This document shows positions 24,406 to 33,036 of a stretch of DNA of 64,000 nt, piece after piece. Made by a program: the position numbers and the translations under genes. Numbering within the stretch: position 1 is the first letter of the stretch; each line of letters opens with the position of its first letter. This stretch comes from Acidobacteriota bacterium (GTDB lineage: Bacteria; Acidobacteriota; Blastocatellia; Pyrinomonadales; Pyrinomonadaceae): the NCBI GenBank assembly GCA_016700175.1, contig CP065003.1, forward strand, positions 3,916,001 through 3,980,000, in the 5' to 3' direction. The notes beneath the pieces were generated by a model. It had not been told where the DNA came from. It saw only the letters and a list, made by a program, of their open reading frames with translations, and did not search any database.

Positions 24406-26562
24406 ATGCGCTACATAGGAAAAGAGATGAGCCGGGTCGACGGCGTGGCGAAGGTCACGGGCCGCGCAAAGTACGCCGTCGAGTACAAGGTCAACAACCC
24501 CGCCTACGGGTATATCGTCCAGAGCACGGTCGCGAAGGGGCGGATCTCGAAGATCGACACTTCGAAGGCCGAGAAGCTGCCCGGCGTTCTGAAGATCCTG
24601 ACACACCAGAACGCTCTCAAGGTCGAGGAAGAGGGTAGGCAGTTCCGCGCTCTTCAGTCCGACAACGTTCTGTTTTGCGGACAGCCCGTCGCACTGGTCG
24701 TTGCCGACACGTTCGAGCAGGCGCGGTATGCCGCGAACCTCGTCGAGATCGAATACGCGAAGGAAGAGCCGTCAACGGATTTCTCGGCTACCCCGCGAGT
24801 ACAGACCCGAGGGCCGGCTCCCAGGGGCAAACCCGCGGAAGAATTCGCAAACTCGCCTGTGAAGATCGAGGCCGAATATTCCATCCCGATCGAGCACCAC
24901 AACCCTATGGAACCGCACGGCGCGACCGCGTTCTGGGAAGGCGAGAAACTAACGGTCTTTGACAAGTCGCAAGGCGTTTACGGGGTTCGGGGGCATCTGG
25001 CGCGAAGCTTCAATATTCCAGAAGGCAATATAAACGTACGATCGCTGTTCGTTGGCGGCGCCTTCGGATCTTCGCTGAACGTCAATTACTATCCGTTCCT
25101 TGCCGCGCTCGCCGCACGCGAGGTGAAGCGCCCGGTCAAACTCTCGTTGACGCGCCGGCAGATGTTCACGGGCCACGGCTACAGGCCGTATACAGCGCAG
25201 AAAGTGTCGATCGGCGCGGACGAAAGCGGAAAACTGCGGTCGATCATTCACGAAGCGTCGACGAACACCTCGAGCTACGAGGAATTTGCGGAAGGCACGA
25301 CAAGGTTTGGGCGAACGCTTTACGAATGCCCGAATTACGACTCGCCGTATTATCTTTTGAAGACCGATCTTCCGACTCCGACCTGGATGCGAGCCCCAGG
25401 AGCGGTGAGCGGCGCTTTCGCGATCGAATCGGCGATCGACGAGCTCGCGTACGAACTGAAGATCGACCCCGTTGAACTCCGGCTGATCAATTACGCCGAG
25501 AAGGATCCCGAGACCGGCAAGCCGTTTTCCAGCAAAGCGCTCCGGGAGTGCTTCACCGCCGGTGCGAAGAAGTTCGGCTGGGAGAAGCGGAAGTTCGCGC
25601 CGCGCTCGATGCGCGACGGCGATCTTTTCGTCGGTTGGGGCACGGCGGTGGGAACGTGGGGTGCGTTCCAGGCGCCTGCGACCGCGAAGATCAGGGTCAG
25701 GAACGACGGTTCCCTGCTCGTCGGCAGCGGCACGACCGACATCGGGCCGGGAACGTACACGGTCTGCACGATCATCGCCGCAGAGGCATTGGGGATCGAG
25801 CCGAAGAAGATCGAGTTCGTGCTCGGCGATACTGAGCTTCCGAAAGCTCCTTCGCAGGGAGGCTCGATCACCACCGCGTCCGTCGGTTCGGCCGTTTACG
25901 GGGCCGCGGGCGAGGTCCGCAGGAAGCTCCTGGGCCTGGTCGACAAGAAGGAAGGCTCGCCCCTTTTCGGCGCAGCCTTTGAGGACACCGAACTCGTCGA
26001 CGGTATGCTCCGGCTCAAGAGCGACACATCGAAGTCGATGCGGATCGTCGATGCTCTCAAGGAAGGCGGCGTGGAGTACGTCGAGGTCGAATACCAGTCG
26101 CGACCGTCCGCGGAGCGCCAGAACTACACGACAATGGCGCACGGCGCCCAGTTCGTCGAAGTGAAGGTCGATGAAAGCCTCGGGATAATCAAGGCCACAC
26201 GGGTCGTGGAGGCGACAGCCTGCGGGCGCATCATCAATCCGCTGACCTCGCACTCGCAGGAGATGGGCGGCGTCGTTTGGGGGATCGGGATGGCGCTTCA
26301 CGAGGCGACCGAGATCGATCATCGCTACGGAAAGATGATGACGACGAACCTCGCCGACTACCACGTGCCCGTGTCGGCGGACGTGTTTTCGGTCGAGACC
26401 GACTTTGTCGAGGAAAAGGACGAGATAGTTAACGAACTCGGTATCAAGGGAATGGGCGAATTGTGCTTGGTAGGGATCCCTGCCGCGATCGCGAACGCGG
26501 TTTATCACGCTACAGGGAAGCGCGTGCGCGACCTGCCGATCACTCCGGACAAACTCCTCTAG
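24406..26562 (+). CDS. paoC: Aldehyde oxidoreductase molybdopterin subunit (PaoC/YagR-like)
   Basis: The 718-residue large subunit of a xanthine-oxidase-family molybdenum hydroxylase carries the Moco (probably MCD) site where aldehydes are hydroxylated. The start is ATG 24406, with GAGGAG upstream. Motifs: RVDGVAKVTGRAKYAVE at the N-terminus, VGGAFGSS and GTTDIGPGTYTV around the cofactor, SQGGSITTASVGSAVYG, and the catalytic Glu in GIKGMGELCLVGIPAAIANA (about residue 685). There is no signal, consistent with co-export with the Tat-bearing FeS subunit. A 225-bp repeat element separates it from paoB. Confidence 0.93.
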   Translation: MRYIGKEMSRVDGVAKVTGRAKYAVEYKVNNPAYGYIVQSTVAKGRISKIDTSKAEKLPGVLKILTHQNALKVEEEGRQFRALQSDNVLFCGQPVALVVADTFEQARYAANLVEIEYAKEEPSTDFSATPRVQTRGPAPRGKPAEEFANSPVKIEAEYSIPIEHHNPMEPHGATAFWEGEKLTVFDKSQGVYGVRGHLARSFNIPEGNINVRSLFVGGAFGSSLNVNYYPFLAALAAREVKRPVKLSLTRRQMFTGHGYRPYTAQKVSIGADESGKLRSIIHEASTNTSSYEEFAEGTTRFGRTLYECPNYDSPYYLLKTDLPTPTWMRAPGAVSGAFAIESAIDELAYELKIDPVELRLINYAEKDPETGKPFSSKALRECFTAGAKKFGWEKRKFAPRSMRDGDLFVGWGTAVGTWGAFQAPATAKIRVRNDGSLLVGSGTTDIGPGTYTVCTIIAAEALGIEPKKIEFVLGDTELPKAPSQGGSITTASVGSAVYGAAGEVRRKLLGLVDKKEGSPLFGAAFEDTELVDGMLRLKSDTSKSMRIVDALKEGGVEYVEVEYQSRPSAERQNYTTMAHGAQFVEVKVDESLGIIKATRVVEATACGRIINPLTSHSQEMGGVVWGIGMALHEATEIDHRYGKMMTTNLADYHVPVSADVFSVETDFVEEKDEIVNELGIKGMGELCLVGIPAAIANAVYHATGKRVRDLPITPDKLL

Positions 26563-26577
26563 CCGGTTCATACGCAG

Positions 26578-27660
26578 ATGAAGGAACTACGGGAGATCCT
26601 CTCCGGGATCGACGAATCGGAGGGTCCGGCCGCGCTCGCCACGGTCGTGGATGTTCAGGGCTCAAGCTATCGCCTGCCGGGCGCAAAGATGCTGGTGTTC
26701 GGCGACGGGAGTTTTGTCGGAACCGTCTCCGGAGGCTGTGTCGAAGCCGATGTTCTCGAGAGAGCGAAGAGGGTGCTCGACACCGGCGCTCCGGAGATCT
26801 TTCACTACGACACCACGGGAGACGAATCTTCAGTATTCAGCCTCAATATGGGGTGCAAAGGCGTCGTCCGGATTCTCCTGGAGCGGGTCGATTCCGGTTC
26901 CGAGTACCTTGGAGTGTTTCGGAAAAGCGTGTTTGACGGAATACGAGGGTTCGTCGCGACGAAGCTGGGGCCGGGTCCGCAGATCGAGCGCTCGTATTTC
27001 GACAGCGAGGGCAGATTGACCGGAGGCGGCGGTACGGACGAAGTAAACGGGTTCGTGGGGTCGATGGCGGCTGAAGATCACGCCGCGAGGCGCCCGGCCG
27101 CGATCATACTTTCGGGGAATGAGGAATACTTCGTCGAGTGCGCGTCGCCTCCGATGCATCTTCTGATACTTGGTGCGGGAGCGGATGCGATACCTTTGGC
27201 CGATATCGCGTACAGGCTCGGCTGGAGAGTGACGGTCGCGGATCATCGTCCGGCCTATGCGAACAGGGACCGGTTCCCCTATGCGGACGGGATCATCGTG
27301 TGCAGGCCCGAAGAGATGGCCGGAAAGACAAGACCGGGCAGGGAAACTGCCGCGGTGGTGATGTCGCACAACTTCGAGCACGACACCGTATACCTGAAGG
27401 CGCTGCTCGATTCAGATGCCGGTTACATAGGCGCTCTCGGGCCTCGTGTCAGAACGGAAGAAATGCTTGCGAAGATCTCCGACACCGGCGGCTGCTCTCT
27501 TGAAGATGCCCCGGACAGGCTGCACGCTCCTGTGGGCCTCGACATCGGAGGAGCAGATCCGGAGACCATCGCCGTTTCGATCGTCGCGGAGATCCAGGCG
27601 GCTTTCAAAGGCAGGAAAGGAGGCTTCCTGAAGAAGAGGGAAGGTCGTATCTACGACTGA
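26578..27660 (+). CDS. XdhC/CoxI-family Moco maturation protein (PaoD-like)
   Basis: This 360-residue protein has an N-terminal CoxI domain (VDVQGSSYRLPGAKMLV, then GTVSGGCVEADV) and a C-terminal Rossmann-type XdhC domain (HLLILGAGADAIPLADIAYR, then VTVADHRP). Family members bind molybdenum cofactor, assist its sulfuration and insert it into xanthine-oxidase-type enzymes. It starts 16 bp after paoC and so belongs to the same operon, where PaoD has this role in E. coli. The start ATG 26578 has no strong ribosome-binding site, so translational coupling is likely. Confidence 0.92.
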   Translation: MKELREILSGIDESEGPAALATVVDVQGSSYRLPGAKMLVFGDGSFVGTVSGGCVEADVLERAKRVLDTGAPEIFHYDTTGDESSVFSLNMGCKGVVRILLERVDSGSEYLGVFRKSVFDGIRGFVATKLGPGPQIERSYFDSEGRLTGGGGTDEVNGFVGSMAAEDHAARRPAAIILSGNEEYFVECASPPMHLLILGAGADAIPLADIAYRLGWRVTVADHRPAYANRDRFPYADGIIVCRPEEMAGKTRPGRETAAVVMSHNFEHDTVYLKALLDSDAGYIGALGPRVRTEEMLAKISDTGGCSLEDAPDRLHAPVGLDIGGADPETIAVSIVAEIQAAFKGRKGGFLKKREGRIYD

Positions 27661-27725
27661 TCGTCCCGTACGGCAGTTTCTGAAATTCGCTGCGAATTGC
27701 GAGTATCTTGCGGTACAAACTGGGA

Positions 27726-28337
27726 ATGATGAGAGACTTAAGGCTAGGAATAGTATTGCTGGCGGCCGGAGGCTCGCAGAGGCTAGGAAAACCGAAACAG
27801 CTTCTGCCGTACAAGGGCACTTCGCTGATCAGGCACGCCGCCGTTACGGCGATGATCTCGGATCATCCCGCGGTCGCGGTCCTGGGGGCGCACGCCGACG
27901 AGGTCCGGCGCGAACTGTGCGATCTTTCGATAGACTCCGTTGTGAATACGGAGTGGGAAGACGGCATCGGCAAGTCGATCTCGAAGGGTGTGGCCGCGAT
28001 CCGAAAGAACTATCCCGACCTGGAAGCCGTGATCATAATGCTTTGCGACCAGCCGGGAGTTTCTCCGGAAACGATCGCGCGCCTTGCAGAAAAACACAGA
28101 CAGACGGGTCTTCCGATCGTGGCCTCCTCTTACGGCGGAACGAAAGGAGTGCCGGCTTTGTTCGGATACGAGATGTTCGGAGAACTGCTCGCACTCGAGG
28201 GCGACAACGGAGCGAAATGCCTGATCGAAAAGTACGACGAATCGCTCGTCACTCTTGTCCATGCGCCGGAAGCGGCCTTCGACGTAGATACCGAGAAGGA
28301 CGTCAAACAGCTTTCGGAGATGAAAGCGTTTGCTTGA
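27726..28337 (+). CDS. mocA: MocA-like molybdenum cofactor cytidylyltransferase
   Basis: This 203-residue nucleotidyltransferase has the NTP-binding signature VLLAAGGSQRLGKPKQLL near the N-terminus and a metal-binding region LCDQPGVSPE about residue 100. In this context it most likely makes molybdopterin cytosine dinucleotide, the cofactor form used by PaoABC-type enzymes. Start chosen at ATG 27726 (or the adjacent ATG 27729); a TTG at 27708 is less likely. It lies 65 bp after the XdhC gene, last in the pao operon. MobA, the GTP paralogue, is at 53159-53773. Confidence 0.85.
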   Translation: MMRDLRLGIVLLAAGGSQRLGKPKQLLPYKGTSLIRHAAVTAMISDHPAVAVLGAHADEVRRELCDLSIDSVVNTEWEDGIGKSISKGVAAIRKNYPDLEAVIIMLCDQPGVSPETIARLAEKHRQTGLPIVASSYGGTKGVPALFGYEMFGELLALEGDNGAKCLIEKYDESLVTLVHAPEAAFDVDTEKDVKQLSEMKAFA

Positions 28338-28350
28338 GATCGAGGGGGCC

Positions 28351-31300
28351 TCAGCGGCCCCCTAACTGTTTTAGAAGCTCCCTCACTGCAGCGTCCAGCT
28401 GCGAATCGCTGCCCGTAGACGTCTCGCCGACCGGCCTGGTCACAGGGACATCCACTGGCCTCGGGTTAAGCTCCATATTCTTTCCGTCAACGCCCGTTAT
28501 CTTCGTTCTGGGAAGCCTGAACCGCGTTCCGTCGAAGAGCGCCGGCGACCAAGTGAAGATGATCCATCCCGAGGTCGGTTCGCCGACCACCTTGCCGAGT
28601 TTCAAAGCCCTGTAACCTTCGGTCAGATCCTCGGCGTCCGAAAGCGAATGCTGGTTCGTGACAAGGATCGTCGGACGCTCCAGCGCCCTCTGCCCGAGCG
28701 AACTTCGCGCCGGCACCGGCCAAAGCCCTCTTTCCTGCATCGTCAGATATCCCTGCCTCGAGAGCACGTCGATGACGTACGGGTTCACGAATCCGCCGTT
28801 GTTATTGCGAATATCGATGACGACCCCGTCCTTTGCCTGGTTGTCGACGTCCAGGTTCACATACAGGCTTTCCAGCGCGTTCGAAGACATGTTCGGAAGA
28901 TGCGCGTATCCGAGCCGTCCGCCGCTGATCCGCGCGACGTACTCGCGGTTCGACTCGACCCACTGGTCGTACAGGAGCGATTTCTCCGCGCCGGTGCTGA
29001 CCGGCTTCAAGACCACCGTCTTCGTTTCCGCTCCCGATGCCGCAGACAGGATACCGATCTCGACACGCTTTCCGACCTTGTTCTCGAGCAGTTCGTTGAG
29101 GTTCGTCGATCCGCCGATCGCGTTTCCGTCGACCGATACAAGGAAGTCCCCGACCGAGATCTCATTCGAGACCGCGGCCGGACCGAGAGCGATAACTTCC
29201 GTGATCTTCAAACGGCCCCTGTTCTCGAATTCCTCGCGGTCGAACCTAAGGCCGAGCCTTCCGATCGGCGCGGCGCTGAAGCCGCTCGAACCGGAGACGC
29301 CCAGGTGCGAAGCGTTCAGCTCGCCGACCATCAGGGACATTATCCGCCTGAGCTCGTCGATGTTCGAGGCCGCCTCGGCAAGCGGCCTGTATCGTGCGCG
29401 CGCCCCGTTCCAGTCGACGCCGTGATATCCGGGATCGTAGAAGTGGTCGCGCATATAACGCCAGCCCTGTTCGAAGATCTCCATCTTGTCGTCCTCGAAC
29501 CGGACCTTTGAAGCGGCGCTTATCCCGACCGGCTTCACGGCCCCGTTGGCGAGAGTCACCGAATTGATCCGCCCGTTCTCGATGTAATAGACCTGCTTGC
29601 CGTCGGGCGAGAACTGAGCGTCGGATTTGAAGTTCGGCGTCGAGGTGATCTGTTTAGGCGAACGGTCGCGTTCGAGTTCGTCGATCGCGATCGTGTAAAG
29701 GTTGAACTTGCCTTCGGCGGAAGCGGTCACAAGCAGGGTCTTTCCGTCGGGGCTTATCGCGTGTTCGTTGATGTTCACGCCGGTCGGGATAAGGCTCAGC
29801 CGCTTTCGGATCTCTTCAAACGCGATCACCACCGAATCGTCCTTCTTTTCTTCGGGCGAGGGGATCGGAGACGCTTCGGGAACGGGCGTCGGGGAAGGCG
29901 ACGGCGAATCGGACGGTTTCGGCCTTTCTTTCGGATTCTCCTGTTCGAACAGGCCCCGGAACTTGTCCTCGTCGAACTTCGGCGTCCGGAGTTCGAGATC
30001 CACCCTCGCCAGCGAAGGCGTTTCCGTCCTCTGGACCGTGTCGAAGAGTATGTACTTTCCGTCCGGGCTCCACGAAACCGTGCCGCTGAAGGAGTTCGCG
30101 AGGAAACTGACCTGCTTCGCATCGCCTCCGTCGGTTGGCGCGACCCAGACGTTCGTGTACGAACGCTGGTTCGGTGCGAGCGTCAGGTAAGCGAGCCACT
30201 TTCCGTCCTTCGAGAAGGTCATCGAACGCTTCCCGGCCAGAGGCGGCATATCCGAATACGTGTCGGCGATCTTCGATTCTTTCATCGGCTCCAGCTCGAG
30301 CCGCACTATCGACCTGCCGTTTCTGAGGAAAGCGAGCGATTTGCCGTCCGGTGCGAAGACCGGAGCGTAGTCGTTTCCGGACGAGGTCAGTCTGCGCTCG
30401 GCGCCGGAAACGAAGTCGTATTCGTACAGCCTGTACGTTCCCTCGCGTTCCGAAGCGTAAACGACCTTGCGGCTGTCCGGCGACCAGACCGCGAACGATT
30501 CCGGCGCGGCGGTCTTTGTGACCTGCACCGCCTCGCCGCCGTCAGAGGCCGACGCGGCGAACACATCTCCCCGAGCCACAAATGCGATCTTCTTTCCGTC
30601 GGGCGAAAGCGAGAACTCGTCGATCCGCGAAGAAAGGCTCATCGTCGAAGCCAGTACGTCGGCGGAGTTGCCGCGGAGCGTGATCGGGACGCGTCCCGCC
30701 CTGCCGATCCTGACATCGAGCGACCAGATCTCGAAATCCCTCTCGAACGCGATCCTGCTGCCGTCGTTCGAGATGTTCGCCCAAAGAACACGTCCGTCGC
30801 GAAAGTCCGTGATCCGCCGCTCGCGGCCGCCTATCTCCAGCGACCATATGTTCGGCGCGCCTCCGCGGTCGGAAACGTAGAACAGCCTTCGGCCGTCGGG
30901 TGCCCACATCGGCCACTGCTGTTTCGCGCCGCGCTCCGTAAGTTTCGTGTACGAAGCACCGGTCTTCAGCCAGAGTTCCGACTCGTCGATGTGGCTGGTC
31001 CCGCTGCGCCACCACTGGCTGTTCGAGATCCCCCGTGCGGAGAAAGCGATCGACCTTCCGTCAGGCGACGGAGCGGAAAAGAACTCGTTCGTATAACGGT
31101 CGTTGCTGACCGCGAGAGGCGTTCCTCCGGAAGCACGGACCCGGAAGACGTCGTTCATCCCGGATATCTCCTGGTTCGAGGAGTAGAAATAGAGCCACTC
31201 GCCGTCCCTCGACCATCCGTCAAGAAAGTCACCCGTATCGTTGAACGTCACGCGGTCGAGGCGGTTGGTCGCGAGGTCCAGGACGTAAATGTCGCCGTCC

Positions 31301-31560
31301 CCGGTCCTTTCGGAGTAGAAAGCGAGTTTTTTGCCGTCGGGCGAATATGCCGGCCGGCCTTCGGTCGCGGGATGCGAGACGAGTATTCTTGCCGTGCCTC
31401 CGGCGGAAGGAACCGTCCAGATGTCCCCGCCGGATACGAAGGCGATCTCGCCGCCGTCGGGCGACAGTGCGGGTTCGGTAAGATAAGGGCGCGGGCCTTG
31501 AGCCCCGGCGGACAATGCTGCGGCAGTGACGATTAACAAGAATCCTGCGATCCGTCTCAT
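28351..31560 (-). CDS. Tricorn-type protease (S41) with beta-propeller and PDZ domains
   Basis: A 1069-residue protein with a signal peptide (MRRIAGFLLIVTAAALSAGA). The first about 560 residues contain PD40/WD40-like blades with repeated SPDGK motifs. A Pro/Ser linker (SPSPSPTPVPEASPIPSP) and a second propeller follow, then a PDZ domain (about 740-830) and an S41 peptidase core (VVIDIRNNNGGFVNPYVIDV; the probable nucleophile Ser in NQHSLSDAEDL near 970). Tricorn homologues degrade peptides, here in the periplasm or outside. It converges with mocA (stops 13 bp apart). Confidence 0.93.
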   Translation of the reverse strand: MRRIAGFLLIVTAAALSAGAQGPRPYLTEPALSPDGGEIAFVSGGDIWTVPSAGGTARILVSHPATEGRPAYSPDGKKLAFYSERTGDGDIYVLDLATNRLDRVTFNDTGDFLDGWSRDGEWLYFYSSNQEISGMNDVFRVRASGGTPLAVSNDRYTNEFFSAPSPDGRSIAFSARGISNSQWWRSGTSHIDESELWLKTGASYTKLTERGAKQQWPMWAPDGRRLFYVSDRGGAPNIWSLEIGGRERRITDFRDGRVLWANISNDGSRIAFERDFEIWSLDVRIGRAGRVPITLRGNSADVLASTMSLSSRIDEFSLSPDGKKIAFVARGDVFAASASDGGEAVQVTKTAAPESFAVWSPDSRKVVYASEREGTYRLYEYDFVSGAERRLTSSGNDYAPVFAPDGKSLAFLRNGRSIVRLELEPMKESKIADTYSDMPPLAGKRSMTFSKDGKWLAYLTLAPNQRSYTNVWVAPTDGGDAKQVSFLANSFSGTVSWSPDGKYILFDTVQRTETPSLARVDLELRTPKFDEDKFRGLFEQENPKERPKPSDSPSPSPTPVPEASPIPSPEEKKDDSVVIAFEEIRKRLSLIPTGVNINEHAISPDGKTLLVTASAEGKFNLYTIAIDELERDRSPKQITSTPNFKSDAQFSPDGKQVYYIENGRINSVTLANGAVKPVGISAASKVRFEDDKMEIFEQGWRYMRDHFYDPGYHGVDWNGARARYRPLAEAASNIDELRRIMSLMVGELNASHLGVSGSSGFSAAPIGRLGLRFDREEFENRGRLKITEVIALGPAAVSNEISVGDFLVSVDGNAIGGSTNLNELLENKVGKRVEIGILSAASGAETKTVVLKPVSTGAEKSLLYDQWVESNREYVARISGGRLGYAHLPNMSSNALESLYVNLDVDNQAKDGVVIDIRNNNGGFVNPYVIDVLSRQGYLTMQERGLWPVPARSSLGQRALERPTILVTNQHSLSDAEDLTEGYRALKLGKVVGEPTSGWIIFTWSPALFDGTRFRLPRTKITGVDGKNMELNPRPVDVPVTRPVGETSTGSDSQLDAAVRELLKQLGGR

Positions 31561-31736
31561 ATCGGTCGTATGATCTCCTTTTTAAATGGCGGGAAGCTGG
31601 TATGTCTTCGGCGCTAATACAGTTCCGGACGGGAATTTGTTTCAGCACCGCGGCCGGAACCGGCTCCGTTGCAATTGCACCTCGCGAAAGATACGATTAA
31701 CCCAACGCTCAGACAAGGAGACCCGATTATAACGTT

Positions 31737-32045
31737 ATGAAAATGCCAGGTGGATTTGATCTTAACTCGATGATGCAGCAGGCCAAGGAAATGCAGGAAC
31801 AGATGGGCCGCGAGATGAAGGAGCTGAAGGTTGAGGCTTCGGCCGGAGGCGGTGCGGTCCAGGTGAAGATGCGCGGCGATTTTGAGGTCATGGAGCTCGT
31901 CATCTCACCCGACCTGGTCAAGGACGGCGACGTCGAGATGATCCAGGACCTGACGGTTGCGGCTCTGAACGAGGCGCGCCGCAAGGTCGAGGAATCTTTG
32001 AAAGGAAAGCTCGGAGGGATGCTTCCTCCGGGGTTGGGACTTTAG
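31737..32045 (+). CDS. ybaB: YbaB/EbfC family nucleoid-associated protein
   Basis: 102 residues with the YbaB pattern: MQQAKEMQEQMGREMKELKV helix, VEASAGGGAVQVKMRGDFEVMELVI sheet and a C-terminal helix. It binds DNA as a dimer. YbaB usually precedes RecR and often follows DnaX; here dnaX is absent and recR follows after a 337-bp repeat element. AAGGAG is found 17 bp before the ATG, a long spacing, with a second ATG at 31743 still further away. The TAG stop touches the left arm of the element. Confidence 0.93.
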   Translation: MKMPGGFDLNSMMQQAKEMQEQMGREMKELKVEASAGGGAVQVKMRGDFEVMELVISPDLVKDGDVEMIQDLTVAALNEARRKVEESLKGKLGGMLPPGLGL

Positions 32046-32381
32046 CGGTGAGCGGTGAGCAGAAGGCAGTGAGCAGTGAGCGGAAAGCAGTGAGCGGTGA
32101 GCGGTGAGCAGTAAGCCGAAAGCGGTGAGAGGTAAGCAGGAAAGTACTTGACATCACTGAGGGCATCACGACAATCGCTCACAGCTCACAGCTCACAGCT
32201 CACAGCTCACAGCTCACAGCTCACAGCTCACAGCTCACAGCTCACAGCTCACAGCTCACAGCTCACAGCTCACAGCTCACAGCTCACAGCTCACAGCTCA
32301 CAGCTCACAGCTCACAGCTCACAGCTCACAGCTCACAGCTCACAGCTCACAGCTCACAGCTCACAGCTCACAGCTCACAGA
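32046..32381. repeat. Heptamer inverted-arm element D (GTGAGCA / GCTCACA)
   Basis: The left arm (32046-32140) has about 13 degenerate GTGAGCA-type units. TTGACA lies at 32148-32153. The right arm begins at 32177 and contains 29 perfect GCTCACA copies up to 32379; its first TCAC is 25 bp after TTGACA. The last unit ends 3 bp before the recR start codon. The frame 32148-32423 encodes only an SSQLTAH repeat. The 40-bp centre matches the inverted centre at 44699-44738 in 33 of 40 positions. Confidence 0.95.
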
Positions 32382-32382
32382 C

Positions 32383-32997
32383 ATGCTCGAATACTCGGAA
32401 CCCGTCGCAAGATTGATAGATGAGTTCAAGCGCCTGCCCGGGATCGGACAGAAAAGCGCCCAAAGACTCGCGTTCCACGTCCTGCGCCTTCCCGAAGAGC
32501 GCGTAGAGGATTTCGTCGAGGCGCTTCGCCAGGTAAAAGAGAAGATCGTCTTCTGCTCGTCCTGCAACAACCTCACCGATGTGGATCCGTGCCAGTACTG
32601 CAGCAGCCCTTCGAGGGACCGGAGCATGATCTGTGTCGTCGAGGAACCCTACAACCTGGTCGCCATCGAGAAGACACGTTCGTACAAGGGCCTCTATCAC
32701 ATTCTTCACGGATCGCTCTCTCCCATCCGCGGGATCGGCCCCGACGAGCTTATGCTCTCGAATCTGTTTCCGAGGCTGTCGACCGACGAAGAAGACGGCG
32801 AAGAAGTGAAGGAGATAATCATCGCCACAAACCCGACGACGGAAGGGGAAGCGACGGCGAACTACATCGCGAGGCTCGTGAAGCCCTTAGGGATTCGCGT
32901 CACACGGATCGCTATGGGAATGCCCGTCGGCTCGGACCTCGAATTCGTCGATGAAGTGACGATGGACAAGGCCCTCTCAAACCGCCACGAGATCTAG
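32383..32997 (+). CDS. recR: Recombination mediator protein RecR
   Basis: 204 residues: helix-hairpin-helix LPGIGQKSAQRLAFHVL (about 18-34), a four-Cys zinc finger (CSSC...CQYC, about 57-72), a Toprim domain (ICVVEEPYNLVAIEKT, then TNPTTEGEATANYIA) and a C-terminal Walker-like tail. RecR works with RecF/RecO to load RecA on gapped DNA. The ATG at 32383 is directly preceded by the GCTCACA array, so there is no normal Shine-Dalgarno. Expression must start in the array, be leaderless, or depend on read-through from ybaB. Confidence 0.97.
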   Translation: MLEYSEPVARLIDEFKRLPGIGQKSAQRLAFHVLRLPEERVEDFVEALRQVKEKIVFCSSCNNLTDVDPCQYCSSPSRDRSMICVVEEPYNLVAIEKTRSYKGLYHILHGSLSPIRGIGPDELMLSNLFPRLSTDEEDGEEVKEIIIATNPTTEGEATANYIARLVKPLGIRVTRIAMGMPVGSDLEFVDEVTMDKALSNRHEI

Positions 32998-33036
32998 CTG
33001 CTCGCCGGCGGGCCCCGCGTCCGGACAGCCTCTTCT

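Noticed and set aside
29761..31536. 591-codon open frame antisense to tricorn
   Set aside because: High-GC shadow of the minus-strand gene; rich in Arg/Val, no motif. The same applies to 9959-11368, 24949-26571, 45642-46931, 51823-53127, 57927-59303, 59864-61015 and 61209-62231.
32046..32381. CRISPR array
   Set aside because: Units are 7 bp without spacers; no cas genes. The same holds for the other arrays.
32148..32423. Open frame encoding SSQLTAH repeats
   Set aside because: It is the GCTCACA array read in frame; period 7 makes a 7-residue peptide repeat automatically.
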